From assembly GCF_035634895.1 (NCBI RefSeq), contig NZ_DASQCC010000064.1, forward strand, positions 11,014 through 75,013: 64,000 bases of DNA. Direction: 5' to 3'. Numbering within the stretch: the first letter of the stretch is position 1; each line of letters starts with the position of its first letter. The notes beneath the pieces were generated by a model that was not told the origin of the DNA, ran no database searches, and worked only from the letters and a program-made list of their open reading frames with translations. A program made the translations under genes and the position numbers. Below are positions 17,995-26,662 of this stretch, one piece after another. Source of the stretch: Actinophytocola sp035634895. GTDB taxonomy: Bacteria; Actinomycetota; Actinomycetes; Mycobacteriales; Pseudonocardiaceae.

Positions 17995-19583
17995 ATGGAC
18001 GTGTCGTTCGGCACCATCTGGGAGGCCGTCGCCCGGGAGATGCCCGAGGTGGTGGCGGTTTCCGAGCCGGGCGCGACCGCACCTACGCCGAGTTCGAGGA
18101 CCGGGCCGCGCGCCTCGCGACCGTGCTCACCGACGCCGGGGTCGGGCCGGGGGACAAGGTCGCCTGCTACCTCCACAACTGCGCCGCCTACCTCGAGACC
18201 GTGTTCGCCGCGTTCAAGATCGGGGCGGTGCCGGTCAACGTCAACTACCGCTACACCCGCGACGAGCTGACCGACCTGCTCACCGACGCCGACGCCGCGG
18301 CCCTCGTCTTCGCCCGTGAGCTCGCCGCCAACGTCGCCCACGCCGTCACGCACGTCCCCACCCTCCGCGTCGCCATCGAGGCGGGTGGCGAGGAGCTGGA
18401 CCGCCTCCTCGCCACGAGACCACCCAGGCCGGCGGAAACCCGCCCCGGTGACGACCAGCTCTTCATGTACACCGGGGGCACCACCGGCAGGCCCAAGGGC
18501 GTCATCTGGCGCCAGAGCGACCTCATGCACGCCGTGGTCGTGCCCATCTACGGTCCCCTGGGCGTCCCCGGCCTCCCCGCCACCCTCGACGAGGCCGTCG
18601 CCGTCGCGGTCACCAACGCCGGGAGGGCACCGGTCACGCTGCCCGTCGTCCCGCTCATGCATGGCACCGGCCTGTTCAACTCGATGGGCGCCCTGCTGGT
18701 CGGCGGCCGGGTGATCACCACTCGCCCCGGCCGGCTCGACCCCCGGCACGTCTGGGAAACCGTTGCCCGCCAACGGGTCAGCACTCTCATCGTCGCCGGC
18801 AACGCCGTCTGCCGGCCGCTCGTCGACGAGCTGGCCGTGCGTACGCACGACCTGAGCTCGCTCCGGTCGGTGATCAGCTCGGGCACCGCGCTCAGCGACC
18901 ACCTCAAGCACGCACTGCACCGGCGTGCCGAGGTCACGATCTTCGACGCCATCGCGTCCAGCGAGGGCGGTCCCTTCGCGTTCGCCGTCACCTCGTCGGT
19001 GGACGACCTCCCGTCCCGGTTCCGCCCGGTCCCTGCCACCAGGGTCTTCGCCGACGGAGATCGGGAGGCCGCGCCGGGAGAGGTGGGCGTCCTCGGCTAC
19101 AGCGGGCCGATGCCGCTCGGCTACCACAAGGACACGGCCAAGACCGCGGCCACCTTCCGCGTGATCGACGGCGTCCGGTACTCGGTTCCCGGCGACCTCG
19201 TCGAGGTCGAGTCCGACGGCGCGATCAGGTTCCTCGGCCGCGGCTCCGGTGTCATCAACACGGGCGGTGAGAAGGTTCACCCACAGGAGGTCGAGGACGT
19301 CCTGCTGGCTCACCCGGACGTGACCGACGCGGTCGTCGTCGGCGTGCCGGACGAGACCTGGGGCGAGCGTGTCGCCGCGGTCGTCGCCGTCTCGAACCCC
19401 GCGGTGACCGGGCTGCGGGAGCACGTGCGCCGCCACCTGGCCGGCTACAAGGTCCCGCGCACGGTCGTGCTCCTCACCGAGCTGGCGCGGACGCCGACCG
19501 GCAAGGTGGAGATCGCGTGGGCGAGGCGGGTCGCCTCCTCAGCGGGCGATCAGCAGGGCGACCACCGCGAGCGCGGCGGGTAG
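17995..19583 (+). CDS. FadD-like fatty acid-CoA ligase with apparent frameshift near 18069
   Basis: AMP-forming acyl-CoA synthetase. Motifs: YTGGTTGRPKG (phosphate loop, about residue 177), ASSEGGP, YSVPGDLVEVESDG, GVINTGGEKVHPQEVE, and the C-terminal PTGKVE lysine. The family-like N-terminus MDVSFGTIWEAVAREMPEV starts at 17995, but its frame is lost at 18069-18071; the following GRDRTYAEFEDRAARLA lies one base back. One extra G in the GGG run would join them into a normal protein of about 529 residues. An intact alternative frame from ATG 17904 gives 559 residues, with an N-terminus that looks like out-of-frame sequence. Either a real inactivating deletion or a sequence error. Possible role: activation of fatty or steroid side chains, as in FadD17/FadD19-type ligases. 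Confidence 0.75.
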
Positions 19584-19892
19584 CGCCTGGACGAACAGGA
19601 TCCGCTTCGTGGCCGTCGCGGCGCCGTACAGCCCGGCGACGATCACGCAGACGAGGCCGTAGAGCGTGAGCTGGAACTGATCCGCGACCAGGCCCCACAC
19701 GAGCGCCGCGGCGAGGAAACCGTTGTACAGGCCCTGGTTCGCGGCCAGCACCTTGGTCTCCTCGGCGAACTCCGCGGTCAGGCCGAAGCCCGCGCGGGTG
19801 CGTGGTGCGGTCCACAGGAACATCTCCAGGACCAGGATGTAGACGTGGATCAGGGCGACGAGCCCGACCAGTACGTCCGCGACGACGCTCAC
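19539..19892 (-). CDS. DUF1304 small membrane protein
   Basis: Protein of 117 residues with four transmembrane helices and the DUF1304 hallmarks LIHVYILVLEMFLW, NQGLYNGFLAAAL and GLVCVIVAGLYGAATATKRILFVQALPA. GTG start at 19892 with GAGGAGAGG just upstream, favoured over an in-frame upstream start at 19910. Its 3' end overlaps the acyl-CoA ligase 3' end by 45 bases on the opposite strand. Function unknown. Confidence 0.82.
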   Translation of the reverse strand: MSVVADVLVGLVALIHVYILVLEMFLWTAPRTRAGFGLTAEFAEETKVLAANQGLYNGFLAAALVWGLVADQFQLTLYGLVCVIVAGLYGAATATKRILFVQALPAALAVVALLIAR

Positions 19893-20002
19893 ACGCGTTC
19901 CTCTCCTCAAAGGGGTGACCGGACGGTATCGCTGTCAGGGTGGCTTCGTCGTGTTACCGGCGTGTGCGTGTCGTGTCAGCGCCGAGGTCGATCGTTGCCG
20001 GC

Positions 20003-20956
20003 ATGACAGCTTTTGTGGAGTGCGAGGGCCTGGTGAAGCGGTACGGCCGTACGACAGCACTCGCCGGTGTCGATCTCGCCGTGCCGCGCGGCACGGTGTC
20101 GGGGCTGCTGGGACCGAACGGCGCCGGGAAGACGACCGTGGTGCGGATCCTGGCGACGCTGCTCGACCCGGACGCCGGCGCGGCGCGCGTCGGCGGGTTC
20201 TCGGTGACCGAGGACCCGGAGCGGGTGCGTGGGCTGATCGGGTTGACCGGGCAGTTCGCGGCCGTGGACGAGGCGCTGACCGGGTTCGAGAACCTGGTGC
20301 TCGTGGGGCGGCTCTTGGAGCTGCCCCGGCGGCTCGCCCGCGCGCGGGCGAGCGAGCTGGTGGACCGGTTCGGGCTGACCGAGGCCGCGGGACGGCTGGT
20401 GAAGACGTACTCGGGCGGGATGCGCAGACGGCTCGACGTCGCGGCCAGCCTGGTGGCGGCCCCGGCGGTGCTGTTCCTGGACGAGCCGACGACGGGCCTG
20501 GACCCTCGGTCGCGGGGCGAGGTGTGGGACCTGGTGCGCTCGCTCGTCCGCGAGGGGACGACCGTGCTGCTGACGACCCAGTACCTGGAGGAGGTCGACC
20601 AGCTCGCGAACGGCATCGTGGTGCTCGACGAGGGGCGGGTCGTGCGGACCGGCACCCCGGCCCAGCTGAAGGCGGCCGTCGGTGGGCAGACCCTGCACGT
20701 CCGCCCGGCGGACCACGACCGCCTGGCGGAGGTCCGGAGGATCGTGGTCGCCGCGGTCCGGGGGAACCTCCACGAACAGGACTCGCCCGACGAGACGTCC
20801 GTGTCGGTGGCGTTGCCGCCCGGTGGTTCCGCCGGGGCCGTGTTGGCCGAGATCGGTACCCGGCTCGGCGGGGCCGGGATCGAGGTCGCCGAGCTGGGGG
20901 TTCGGCTGGCCAGTCTCGACGAGGTCTTCCTCGCGCTCACGGGACAGGGCGCATGA
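20003..20956 (+). CDS. ABC transporter ATP-binding protein, DrrA-like
   Basis: ATPase of 317 residues that energises the permease encoded next. Walker A GPNGAGKTT (about residues 38-46), Q-loop LTGQF, signature YSGGMRRRLD, Walker B AVLFLDEPTTGLDP and the switch TTQYLEEVDQLA, which is characteristic of the daunorubicin-resistance DrrA group. The C-terminal 90 residues form the extra domain seen in DrrA. ATG at 20003 is chosen over in-frame upstream starts because homology begins at MTAFVECEGLVKRYG. Its stop overlaps the permease start (ATGA). Likely exports a hydrophobic drug or lipid. Confidence 0.92.
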   Translation: MTAFVECEGLVKRYGRTTALAGVDLAVPRGTVSGLLGPNGAGKTTVVRILATLLDPDAGAARVGGFSVTEDPERVRGLIGLTGQFAAVDEALTGFENLVLVGRLLELPRRLARARASELVDRFGLTEAAGRLVKTYSGGMRRRLDVAASLVAAPAVLFLDEPTTGLDPRSRGEVWDLVRSLVREGTTVLLTTQYLEEVDQLANGIVVLDEGRVVRTGTPAQLKAAVGGQTLHVRPADHDRLAEVRRIVVAAVRGNLHEQDSPDETSVSVALPPGGSAGAVLAEIGTRLGGAGIEVAELGVRLASLDEVFLALTGQGA

Positions 20957-21714
20957 GCCCCGTCCGTGCCGCCCGGCACTCGCTCACGCTGGCCCGGCGC
21001 AACCTCACGAAGTTCCGGCACACACCGGACCAGCTGCTCGACGTCCTGCTGATGCCGGTCACCTTCGTTCTCATGTTCGTCTTCCTGTTCGGCAACGCGG
21101 TGTCCGGCGACTGGCGCACCTACCTGCAGTTCGTCATCCCCGGGATCGCCGTGCAGGCCCTCATGTTCGCCACGCTCGGCACGGCCGTCTCCCTCAACAC
21201 AGACCTCCGCACGGGGATCTTCGACCGCTTCCGCAGCCTCCCCGTCGCCCGGTCCGCGCCGCTCGTCGGCCACATTCTCGGCGACGCGCTCAAGTACGTG
21301 CTGTCGATCGCGCTCGTGTTCGGGTTCGGCGCGGTACTCGGCTTCCGGCCGCACGGCGGCCCACAGGCCCTGCTCGCCGCCCTCGGGTTGCTGCTCGCGT
21401 TCGCGTTCGCCATGTGCTGGATCGCCACCCTGATCGGGGTCGTGGCGCGGACGGCGGAGGTCGTGCAGGCGTTGAGCCTGGTGCTGATCTTCCCGTTCAC
21501 CTTCGGCAGCAACGTCTTCGTGCCCACCGGCAAGCTCCCCGGCTGGCTTCAGGCCTGGGTACGCGTCAACCCGGTCACCCAGGTCTCCGACGCCGTGCGG
21601 GCGTTCGTGCTCGACCGGCCCGCCGGCGACTCGGTCACCTGGTGTCTACTGTGGACAGTGGCCATCATCGTGGTGTTCGCGCCCCTCGCGGTGCTCGCCT
21701 ACCGCCGGCGGTAG
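20953..21714 (+). CDS. ABC-2 type permease, DrrB-like
   Basis: Membrane subunit of 253 residues, translationally coupled to the ATPase (ATGA overlap). It has six helices and the ABC-2 signatures RRNLTKFRHTPDQLLDVLLMPVTFVLMFVFLFG, SLPVARSAPLVGHILGD, and FPFTFGSNVFVPTGKLPGWLQAWVRVNPVTQVSDAVRAF in pattern, typical of DrrB. Together the pair forms a complete exporter of the daunorubicin-resistance type. Its last 69 bases overlap the end of the convergent SARP regulator gene. Confidence 0.92.
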   Translation: MSPVRAARHSLTLARRNLTKFRHTPDQLLDVLLMPVTFVLMFVFLFGNAVSGDWRTYLQFVIPGIAVQALMFATLGTAVSLNTDLRTGIFDRFRSLPVARSAPLVGHILGDALKYVLSIALVFGFGAVLGFRPHGGPQALLAALGLLLAFAFAMCWIATLIGVVARTAEVVQALSLVLIFPFTFGSNVFVPTGKLPGWLQAWVRVNPVTQVSDAVRAFVLDRPAGDSVTWCLLWTVAIIVVFAPLAVLAYRRR

Positions 21715-24700
21715 CAGCTCGGCGCGGGCCGCCGCCGAGTCCACTGTGGACGCTGTGGTGAACTCCTCGTCGAAGGCCGGCCCCAGTGCCGCACGGGCCG
21801 CCGACTCCGTGTCCCGGACGTCGGGGTCGCCCATGTCCACCCCGCCACGCACCGCGGCGGCCAGGCCCAGCAGCCGGGCCGCCGCGTGCGCGTCGTCACG
21901 AGCCATCGCCACCTGGGCCATGGCCTCCGCCGCCTCGGCGGTCAGCGACCCCGCCGCGAGGTTGACACCCGCCAGCCGCAGCGCCCGGGTCAGCCGCTCG
22001 TCCGCCGCGGCGGGATCACCGGCGGCCGCGGCACCGCGGCCGGCCTCGATCAGCGCGTGCACGAGCAGGTACGTCTCCGGCCATCCCGGGTTGCCGGCCA
22101 GTTCGGACAGCAACCCGGCGAGGGTGGCCGGCCTGCCGGTGCGGCGCGCCAGCGCGGCAAGACCGATCCGGGCCATGGCCACGACCGCGCTCGCCCGGCT
22201 GTCCTCGCCGGCACGCGTCAGGTCGGCCCTGGCGCCCTCGATGTCCCCCGCCCGCAGCCGGTACCGGCCGCGTTGCGCCCGCAGCCACAGCGCGTCCGTC
22301 GTCGCACCGAGCGACTCCGTCAGCGACAGGGCCCGGTCGACCGCCTCGATCGCCTTCTCGTGGCGGCCGTACACGCTGTGCACGCCCGCCACACTGCTCG
22401 CCGCCGACGCGATGCCCCACCGGTCCCCGGACGACTCGAACCTCGTCAGCGCCGCCGCGTAGTGAGCTGCCGACGCCGGCAGTTCGCCGCGGGCGCCCGC
22501 CGTGTGGCCGGCCATCAGTTCCGCCTGTGCCGCGACCCAGTCGTCGGGGTGGGACGCCAGCTCCGCGGTGGCGGCGGCGCCGGCCGGTCCACCCAGGACC
22601 AGTGTCATGAACGCCACCGCCGGATGCCACGTGCGCGGGTCCGGCCCCGCGCACCGGCGAGCGGCCTCGGCGGCGGCCCGGCCGCGCTCGGGATCCTTCT
22701 CCGCGTGGTACATCGCGTCGAACGCGTGCACCGCCGGTGGGATCGTGCCGGCGGGCAGTGCCAGTGCCCGCCGCAGCCAGCCGGCCGCCTCGTCGTGGCT
22801 GTCGCGCAGGGTCCAGTACCAGCCCAGCGCCGCGATCAGCCGCAGCGCCGTCGCCGCGTCGCCCGCGTCCACCGCCCACCGCAACGCCGCGGACACGTTG
22901 CCGTACTCACGGTCCAGCTCCGCGAACCACCGCAGCTGCGCCGGCCCGCGCAGGTTCGGCTCTGCTTCCTCCGCCAGCGCGAGGAAGTACGCGGCATGCG
23001 CGCGGCGCACCCGCGCCGCCTCGTCGTCGGTCAGCTCGCCGGCCACGAACGCGCCGATCGTGTCGAGCATCCGGTACCGCGGCGGCCGGCCCGGCACGTC
23101 CAGCAGCTGCAGGAACGACCTGTCCACCAGGCTGGCGAGCAGGTCGTCGACGTCGCCGCACACCGCCCGCGCCGCCGCGAGCGTCGCCCCGCCCGTGAAC
23201 ACCGCCAGCCTGCGGGCCAGCGCCCGCTCCTCGCCGGTCAGCAGCCGCCAGCTCCAGTCGACCACCGCGAGCAGTGTCCGGTGGCGTGGCAACGCGGTCC
23301 GGTTCCCACCGGTCAGCAGCCGGAACCGGTCGGACAGCCGGGCGGCGACCTCGGCCAGCGGCATCGAGCGCAGCCGCGTGCACGCCATCTCGATCGCCAG
23401 CGGCAACCCGTCCAGGCGCCGGCAGATCTCCGCCACCGCGCCGGCGTTGTCCGCGGTGACGACGAAACCGGGACGCGCGGCGGCGGCCCGGTCGGCGAAC
23501 AGCCGGACCGCCGGGTAGCCGGCGGCGGCCACGCCTTCCGGCGGCGTCGCGAGTGGACCGACCGGATGCAGGAACTCACCGCCGATGCCCAGCGGCTCAC
23601 GGCTCGTCGCCACGATCCGGACGCCGGGGCACGCGGCCAGGATCCGGTCGGCCAGCCGGGCGCAGGCGTCGACGAGGTGTTCGCAGTTGTCCAGTACCAG
23701 CAACGCCTGCCGGTCGCCGAGGTCGGTGGTCAGCATCGCGACCGGGTCGCCCGCGCGGGTGCCGGGCAGGCCGGCGTGGCGCGGGCCGAGCGCACCGGAC
23801 ACCACGGCCGGCAGCCGGTCCGCGTCGGCGACGTCGGCCAGCTCGGCCCACAACACGTCGGTGTGCCGGCCGGCCAGCTCGGCCGCGAGCCTCGTCTTGC
23901 CCGCCCCGCCGGGGCCGACGAGCGTGACGAGCCGGGCGTCGGCCAGCAGCGCGTGCAGCCGGTCCATGTCGTCCTCGCGGCCGACGAAGCTGGTCACCGG
24001 AGCACGCGGGCCGGCGCGCCTTTCGTTGCCGCCACGCAGGATCGCGGTGTGCAGGTCCCGGATCTCGGGGGAGGGGTCGGTGCCGAGCTCGGTGGCGAGC
24101 GCGCGGCGCAGGTCCGCGTAGACGGTGAGCGCCTGTGCCGGGCGGCCGGCCGCGACCAGCGCGCGCATGTAGGTGGCGGCGAGCCGTTCCCGGAGCGGGT
24201 GCGCGGCCACGAGGCCGGCCAGCTCGGCGATGTCCTCGCCGCCGGACGTCAGGTCCGCCAGGTCCTCGACCGTGCGCAGCCGCAGCTCGGTGAGCCGGGT
24301 GGCGTCGGGCAGGTCGGCCCGTGGGTCACCGCGCCCCAGTCGCAGTGCCTCGGTGAACCGGTCCCGCGCGGCGGCCGGGTCCCCGGCGTCGCGGCTGGCC
24401 CGGCCCTCGGCCGCGAGCCGCTCGAACGTGGTCACGTCGGCGTCGACGCCGGCCAGCCGGTAGCCGGCGGCCGAGTGGGCCAACTGGAGGCCGGGGAGGG
24501 TTCGGCGCAGGCGGGAGACCAGGGTCTGCAGGGCGTTCGCCGCACCCCGCGGGGGATGCGCACCCCACACGGCGTCGATCAGCTCGGCGCCGGACACCGG
24601 CCGCCCCGCGCCGAGCACGAGCCGGGCGAGCAACGTCCGCAGCCGCGTCCCGGGCACCTCGACCGGGCGGCCGGCGTCGTCGCGTACCTCCAGCGCCCCC

Positions 24701-24717
24701 AGCAGTCCGACTCGCAC
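21646..24717 (-). CDS. AfsR/SARP family regulator with BTAD, ATPase and TPR-like domains
   Basis: Large transcriptional regulator of 1023 residues. Residues 1-90 are an OmpR-like winged helix (VGLLGALEVRDDAGRPVEVPG, RTLLARLVLG, LVSRLRRTLPG); about 95-240 is the BTAD domain; about 262-560 is an NB-ARC/AAA ATPase with Walker A GPGGAGKTR and an LLVLDNCEHLVDACARLADR Walker B. The C-terminal 350 residues are TPR-like helices. Such regulators commonly control secondary metabolism or nearby exporters. It converges on the DrrAB-like genes, and its C-terminal tail (EHREGREHHDDGHCPQ) is encoded opposite the permease end. GTG start at 24717. Confidence 0.92.
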   Translation of the reverse strand: MRVGLLGALEVRDDAGRPVEVPGTRLRTLLARLVLGAGRPVSGAELIDAVWGAHPPRGAANALQTLVSRLRRTLPGLQLAHSAAGYRLAGVDADVTTFERLAAEGRASRDAGDPAAARDRFTEALRLGRGDPRADLPDATRLTELRLRTVEDLADLTSGGEDIAELAGLVAAHPLRERLAATYMRALVAAGRPAQALTVYADLRRALATELGTDPSPEIRDLHTAILRGGNERRAGPRAPVTSFVGREDDMDRLHALLADARLVTLVGPGGAGKTRLAAELAGRHTDVLWAELADVADADRLPAVVSGALGPRHAGLPGTRAGDPVAMLTTDLGDRQALLVLDNCEHLVDACARLADRILAACPGVRIVATSREPLGIGGEFLHPVGPLATPPEGVAAAGYPAVRLFADRAAAARPGFVVTADNAGAVAEICRRLDGLPLAIEMACTRLRSMPLAEVAARLSDRFRLLTGGNRTALPRHRTLLAVVDWSWRLLTGEERALARRLAVFTGGATLAAARAVCGDVDDLLASLVDRSFLQLLDVPGRPPRYRMLDTIGAFVAGELTDDEAARVRRAHAAYFLALAEEAEPNLRGPAQLRWFAELDREYGNVSAALRWAVDAGDAATALRLIAALGWYWTLRDSHDEAAGWLRRALALPAGTIPPAVHAFDAMYHAEKDPERGRAAAEAARRCAGPDPRTWHPAVAFMTLVLGGPAGAAATAELASHPDDWVAAQAELMAGHTAGARGELPASAAHYAAALTRFESSGDRWGIASAASSVAGVHSVYGRHEKAIEAVDRALSLTESLGATTDALWLRAQRGRYRLRAGDIEGARADLTRAGEDSRASAVVAMARIGLAALARRTGRPATLAGLLSELAGNPGWPETYLLVHALIEAGRGAAAAGDPAAADERLTRALRLAGVNLAAGSLTAEAAEAMAQVAMARDDAHAAARLLGLAAAVRGGVDMGDPDVRDTESAARAALGPAFDEEFTTASTVDSAAARAELLPPAVGEHREGREHHDDGHCPQ

Positions 24718-24757
24718 GCCGCCAGGCTCTCACACCCCGGGCGCGGCACAGGGCGAC

Positions 24758-25153
24758 TCAGGCGCCTATGTACTCGTCGTTGGTGACGTGGTCGCCCCAC
24801 TCGGTCTCCGTGCCCTCGCCCGGGGACTCCCACATGGCCAGGTGGACCATGAAGTGGCCGGGCGCCGCGCCGTGCCAGTGCCACTCGCCGGGCGGGGTGT
24901 GGATCGTGTCGCCCGCCCGGATCTCGAGCACCTCGCCGCCACGGGCCTGGATCCGGCCCACGCCGTCGACGACGTGCAGCGTCTGGCCGACGGCGTGCGC
25001 GTGCCACGCGGTGCGCGCGCCCGGCGAGAACCGGACCGTGTTGACCCGCAGGCGGGACGGCTCCTCGCCGCGCGCGATGACGTCGAACCACACGTCCCCG
25101 CTGAACAGCTCGGCCGGACCCTTCACGGTCTCCTGCTTGGGCAGGATCTCCAC
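24758..25153 (-). CDS. Cupin domain protein (carboxymuconolactone-type cupin)
   Basis: Single-domain cupin of 131 residues. Metal-binding motif 1 is GARTAWHAHAVGQTLHVVDGVG (His, His and Gln instead of the usual Glu), motif 2 is PPGEWHWHGAAPGHFMVH. This pattern is common in small cupins linked to quinone or redox metabolism. GTG start at 25153 (VEILPKQETVKG) with AAGGAGAG upstream; the frame continues upstream but that part is not conserved-looking. Divergent from the alpha/beta hydrolase at 25251. Enzyme activity unknown. Confidence 0.86.
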   Translation of the reverse strand: MEILPKQETVKGPAELFSGDVWFDVIARGEEPSRLRVNTVRFSPGARTAWHAHAVGQTLHVVDGVGRIQARGGEVLEIRAGDTIHTPPGEWHWHGAAPGHFMVHLAMWESPGEGTETEWGDHVTNDEYIGA

Positions 25154-25250
25154 TCGCTCTCTCCTTTCGTCGTGACCTCCGCGCCCAGTTCTACGCTGTC
25201 GGCCGTCCGGCGGCAGGTTCTGGCATCGCGGGGCCCCTAAGCTTCTCGGC

Positions 25251-26072
25251 GTGGAGACCGACCTCACCCTCGCCGACGGCAGCACGTTGCACGTCTACGA
25301 CACCGGCGGCGCCGGGCTCACCGTCTTCTGGCACCACGGCACCCCCAACATCGGCGCACCGCCCAAGCCTCTGTTCGCCGCCGCCGACCGCCTCGGCATC
25401 CGCTGGGTGGGCTACGACCGGCCCGGCTACGGCACCTCGACCCCACGCCCCGGCCGCGACATGGCCTCGGCCGCCACCTACGTCACCGCCGTCGCCGACG
25501 CACTGGACATCGGCGAGTTCGCGGTCATGGGTCACTCCAGCGGCGGCCCCCACACCCTCGCGACCGCTGCACTGTTGCCTGACCGCGTCCTGGCCGCCGT
25601 GAGCGTCTCCGGGCTCGCCCCGTTCGACGCCGACGGTCTCGACTGGTTCGCCGGCATGGCACCGGGCAGCGCGGGATCCCTACGCGCGGCCGCCAGCGGC
25701 CGCGCCGCGAAGGAGGCCTACGCGGCCGAGTTCGACCCCGAGACGTTCACTCCCGCCGACCACGCCGCACTCGACGGCCCGTGGTCGTGGTTCGGCGAGA
25801 TCGTCCCACCGGCCATCGCGGCCGGACCAGCCCCACTGATCGACGACGACCTGGCCAACGTCGGCCCCTGGGGCTTCGACCCTGCCGACATCACCGCCCC
25901 CGTCCTCCTCATGCACGGCGACGCCGACCGCATGGTCCCCGCATCCCACAGCATCTGGCTAGCCAACCAAATCCCATCCGCCGAACTCTGGCTACGCCCC
26001 GGCGAAGGCCACATCTCCACCCTGAACCACGCCGAACCCACCCTAACCTGGCTAACCACCCATTCCCCCTAG
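25251..26072 (+). CDS. Alpha/beta hydrolase
   Basis: Soluble hydrolase of 273 residues. Oxyanion HG loop WHHGTPNIG, nucleophile elbow GHSSGG with Ser96, acid Asp in MHGDADRMVP and His in GEGHIST, so the triad is complete. The strand YDRPGYGTS is typical of the family. GTG start at 25251. Divergent from the cupin gene over less than 100 bases. The substrate cannot be told. The 22-bp repeat array begins 24 bases after its stop. Confidence 0.87.
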   Translation: METDLTLADGSTLHVYDTGGAGLTVFWHHGTPNIGAPPKPLFAAADRLGIRWVGYDRPGYGTSTPRPGRDMASAATYVTAVADALDIGEFAVMGHSSGGPHTLATAALLPDRVLAAVSVSGLAPFDADGLDWFAGMAPGSAGSLRAAASGRAAKEAYAAEFDPETFTPADHAALDGPWSWFGEIVPPAIAAGPAPLIDDDLANVGPWGFDPADITAPVLLMHGDADRMVPASHSIWLANQIPSAELWLRPGEGHISTLNHAEPTLTWLTTHSP

Positions 26073-26095
26073 CCAACCCCACCCGCCCAAACCAC

Positions 26096-26161
26096 CCGCG
26101 AGTCCCGCGTTGAAACACCGCGAGTCCCGCGCTCAGACACCCCGAGTTGCGGTTTCGTGCA
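26096..26161 (+). repeat. Left arm of inverted 22-bp repeat array, locus A
   Basis: Three units of exactly 22 bases at 26096, 26118 and 26140. Units 1 and 2 begin CCGCGAGTCCCGCG; unit 3 is divergent and ends GCGGTTTCGTGCA. The right arm at 26597-26662 is the reverse complement of this arm without gaps over 66 bases (about four fifths of bases agree by eye). The same structure occurs at 54524-54784. Confidence 0.8.
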
Positions 26162-26181
26162 GGTGGCGGGTCTGTCCCAGA

Positions 26182-26568
26182 GGGACTGTCGCGGGAACGG
26201 CTCTGGCGCACTTTCGGTGGTGGCGTGCTGTGTTCAGCCGGGCAGGATGCGGAAGCGAAGGAGCCACCGCGCCGGAACCAGCGCTGCACAGAGTGTCCAT
26301 CGTCAGGGAGATCAGCCCTGTCGGCAGGTGATGGCTGACGCACCTGAGCACCGATCCCCCGCAACGAGACATGACGTTGGGTGGTCGATCATGCTCGCCC
26401 GCACCGCCGGCCGCTTACCGTCAACGTCGACTGAAGCGATCACCTGCGGCAACACCCTCCGAACACGCAGGCGGGCGGAAATCGTGGCCACACTCACAAG
26501 CTGATCTTGCTGTCACGCTTCGCGACCACCGAATTGCGCCAGAGCCGTTTCTGCGATAGATCCGTCCC
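26182..26568. mobile_element. IS-like remnant with about 45-bp imperfect terminal inverted repeats
   Basis: The stretch between the two repeat arms has ends that are inverted copies: GAACGGCTCTGGCGCA then CGGTGGTGGCG at 26195-26225, against AAACGGCTCTGGCGCA then CGGTGGTCGCG read on the other strand from about 26550 down to 26521. Both copies continue outward to a GGGAC (26182-26186 and 26564-26568). No intact transposase; a minus-strand stretch near 26312-26497 may be a relic. The true outer ends are uncertain by about 20 bases. This, plus the flanking arms, fills the 565-base gene-free interval 26073-26637. Confidence 0.5.
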
Positions 26569-26596
26569 AGATCTTGGAACCGCCCCAGGGTGCGTG

Positions 26597-26662
26597 TGCA
26601 CGAAACCGCAACTTGGTATGTGCGAACGCGGGACTCGCTATGTTTGGGCGCGGGACTCGCGG
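26597..26662 (-). repeat. Right arm of inverted 22-bp repeat array, locus A
   Basis: Three 22-base units at 26597, 26619 and 26641. The first starts TGCACGAAACCGCA, the others contain CGCGGGACTCGC. It mirrors the left arm at 26096-26161. The stop codon and last residues of the FAD monooxygenase gene are encoded inside the second and third units. Confidence 0.8.

Noticed and set aside
20003..24717. Secondary-metabolite gene cluster around DrrAB and SARP
   Set aside because: No polyketide, peptide or terpene core enzyme is present in the window.
21886..24786. 966-codon plus-strand open frame opposite the SARP gene
   Set aside because: Arg, Gly and His-rich low-complexity translation; it is the mirror of the SARP gene in GC-rich DNA.
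26096..26662. CRISPR array at the 22-bp repeats
   Set aside because: Units are contiguous with no unique spacers, arms are inverted to each other, and no cas genes are near.
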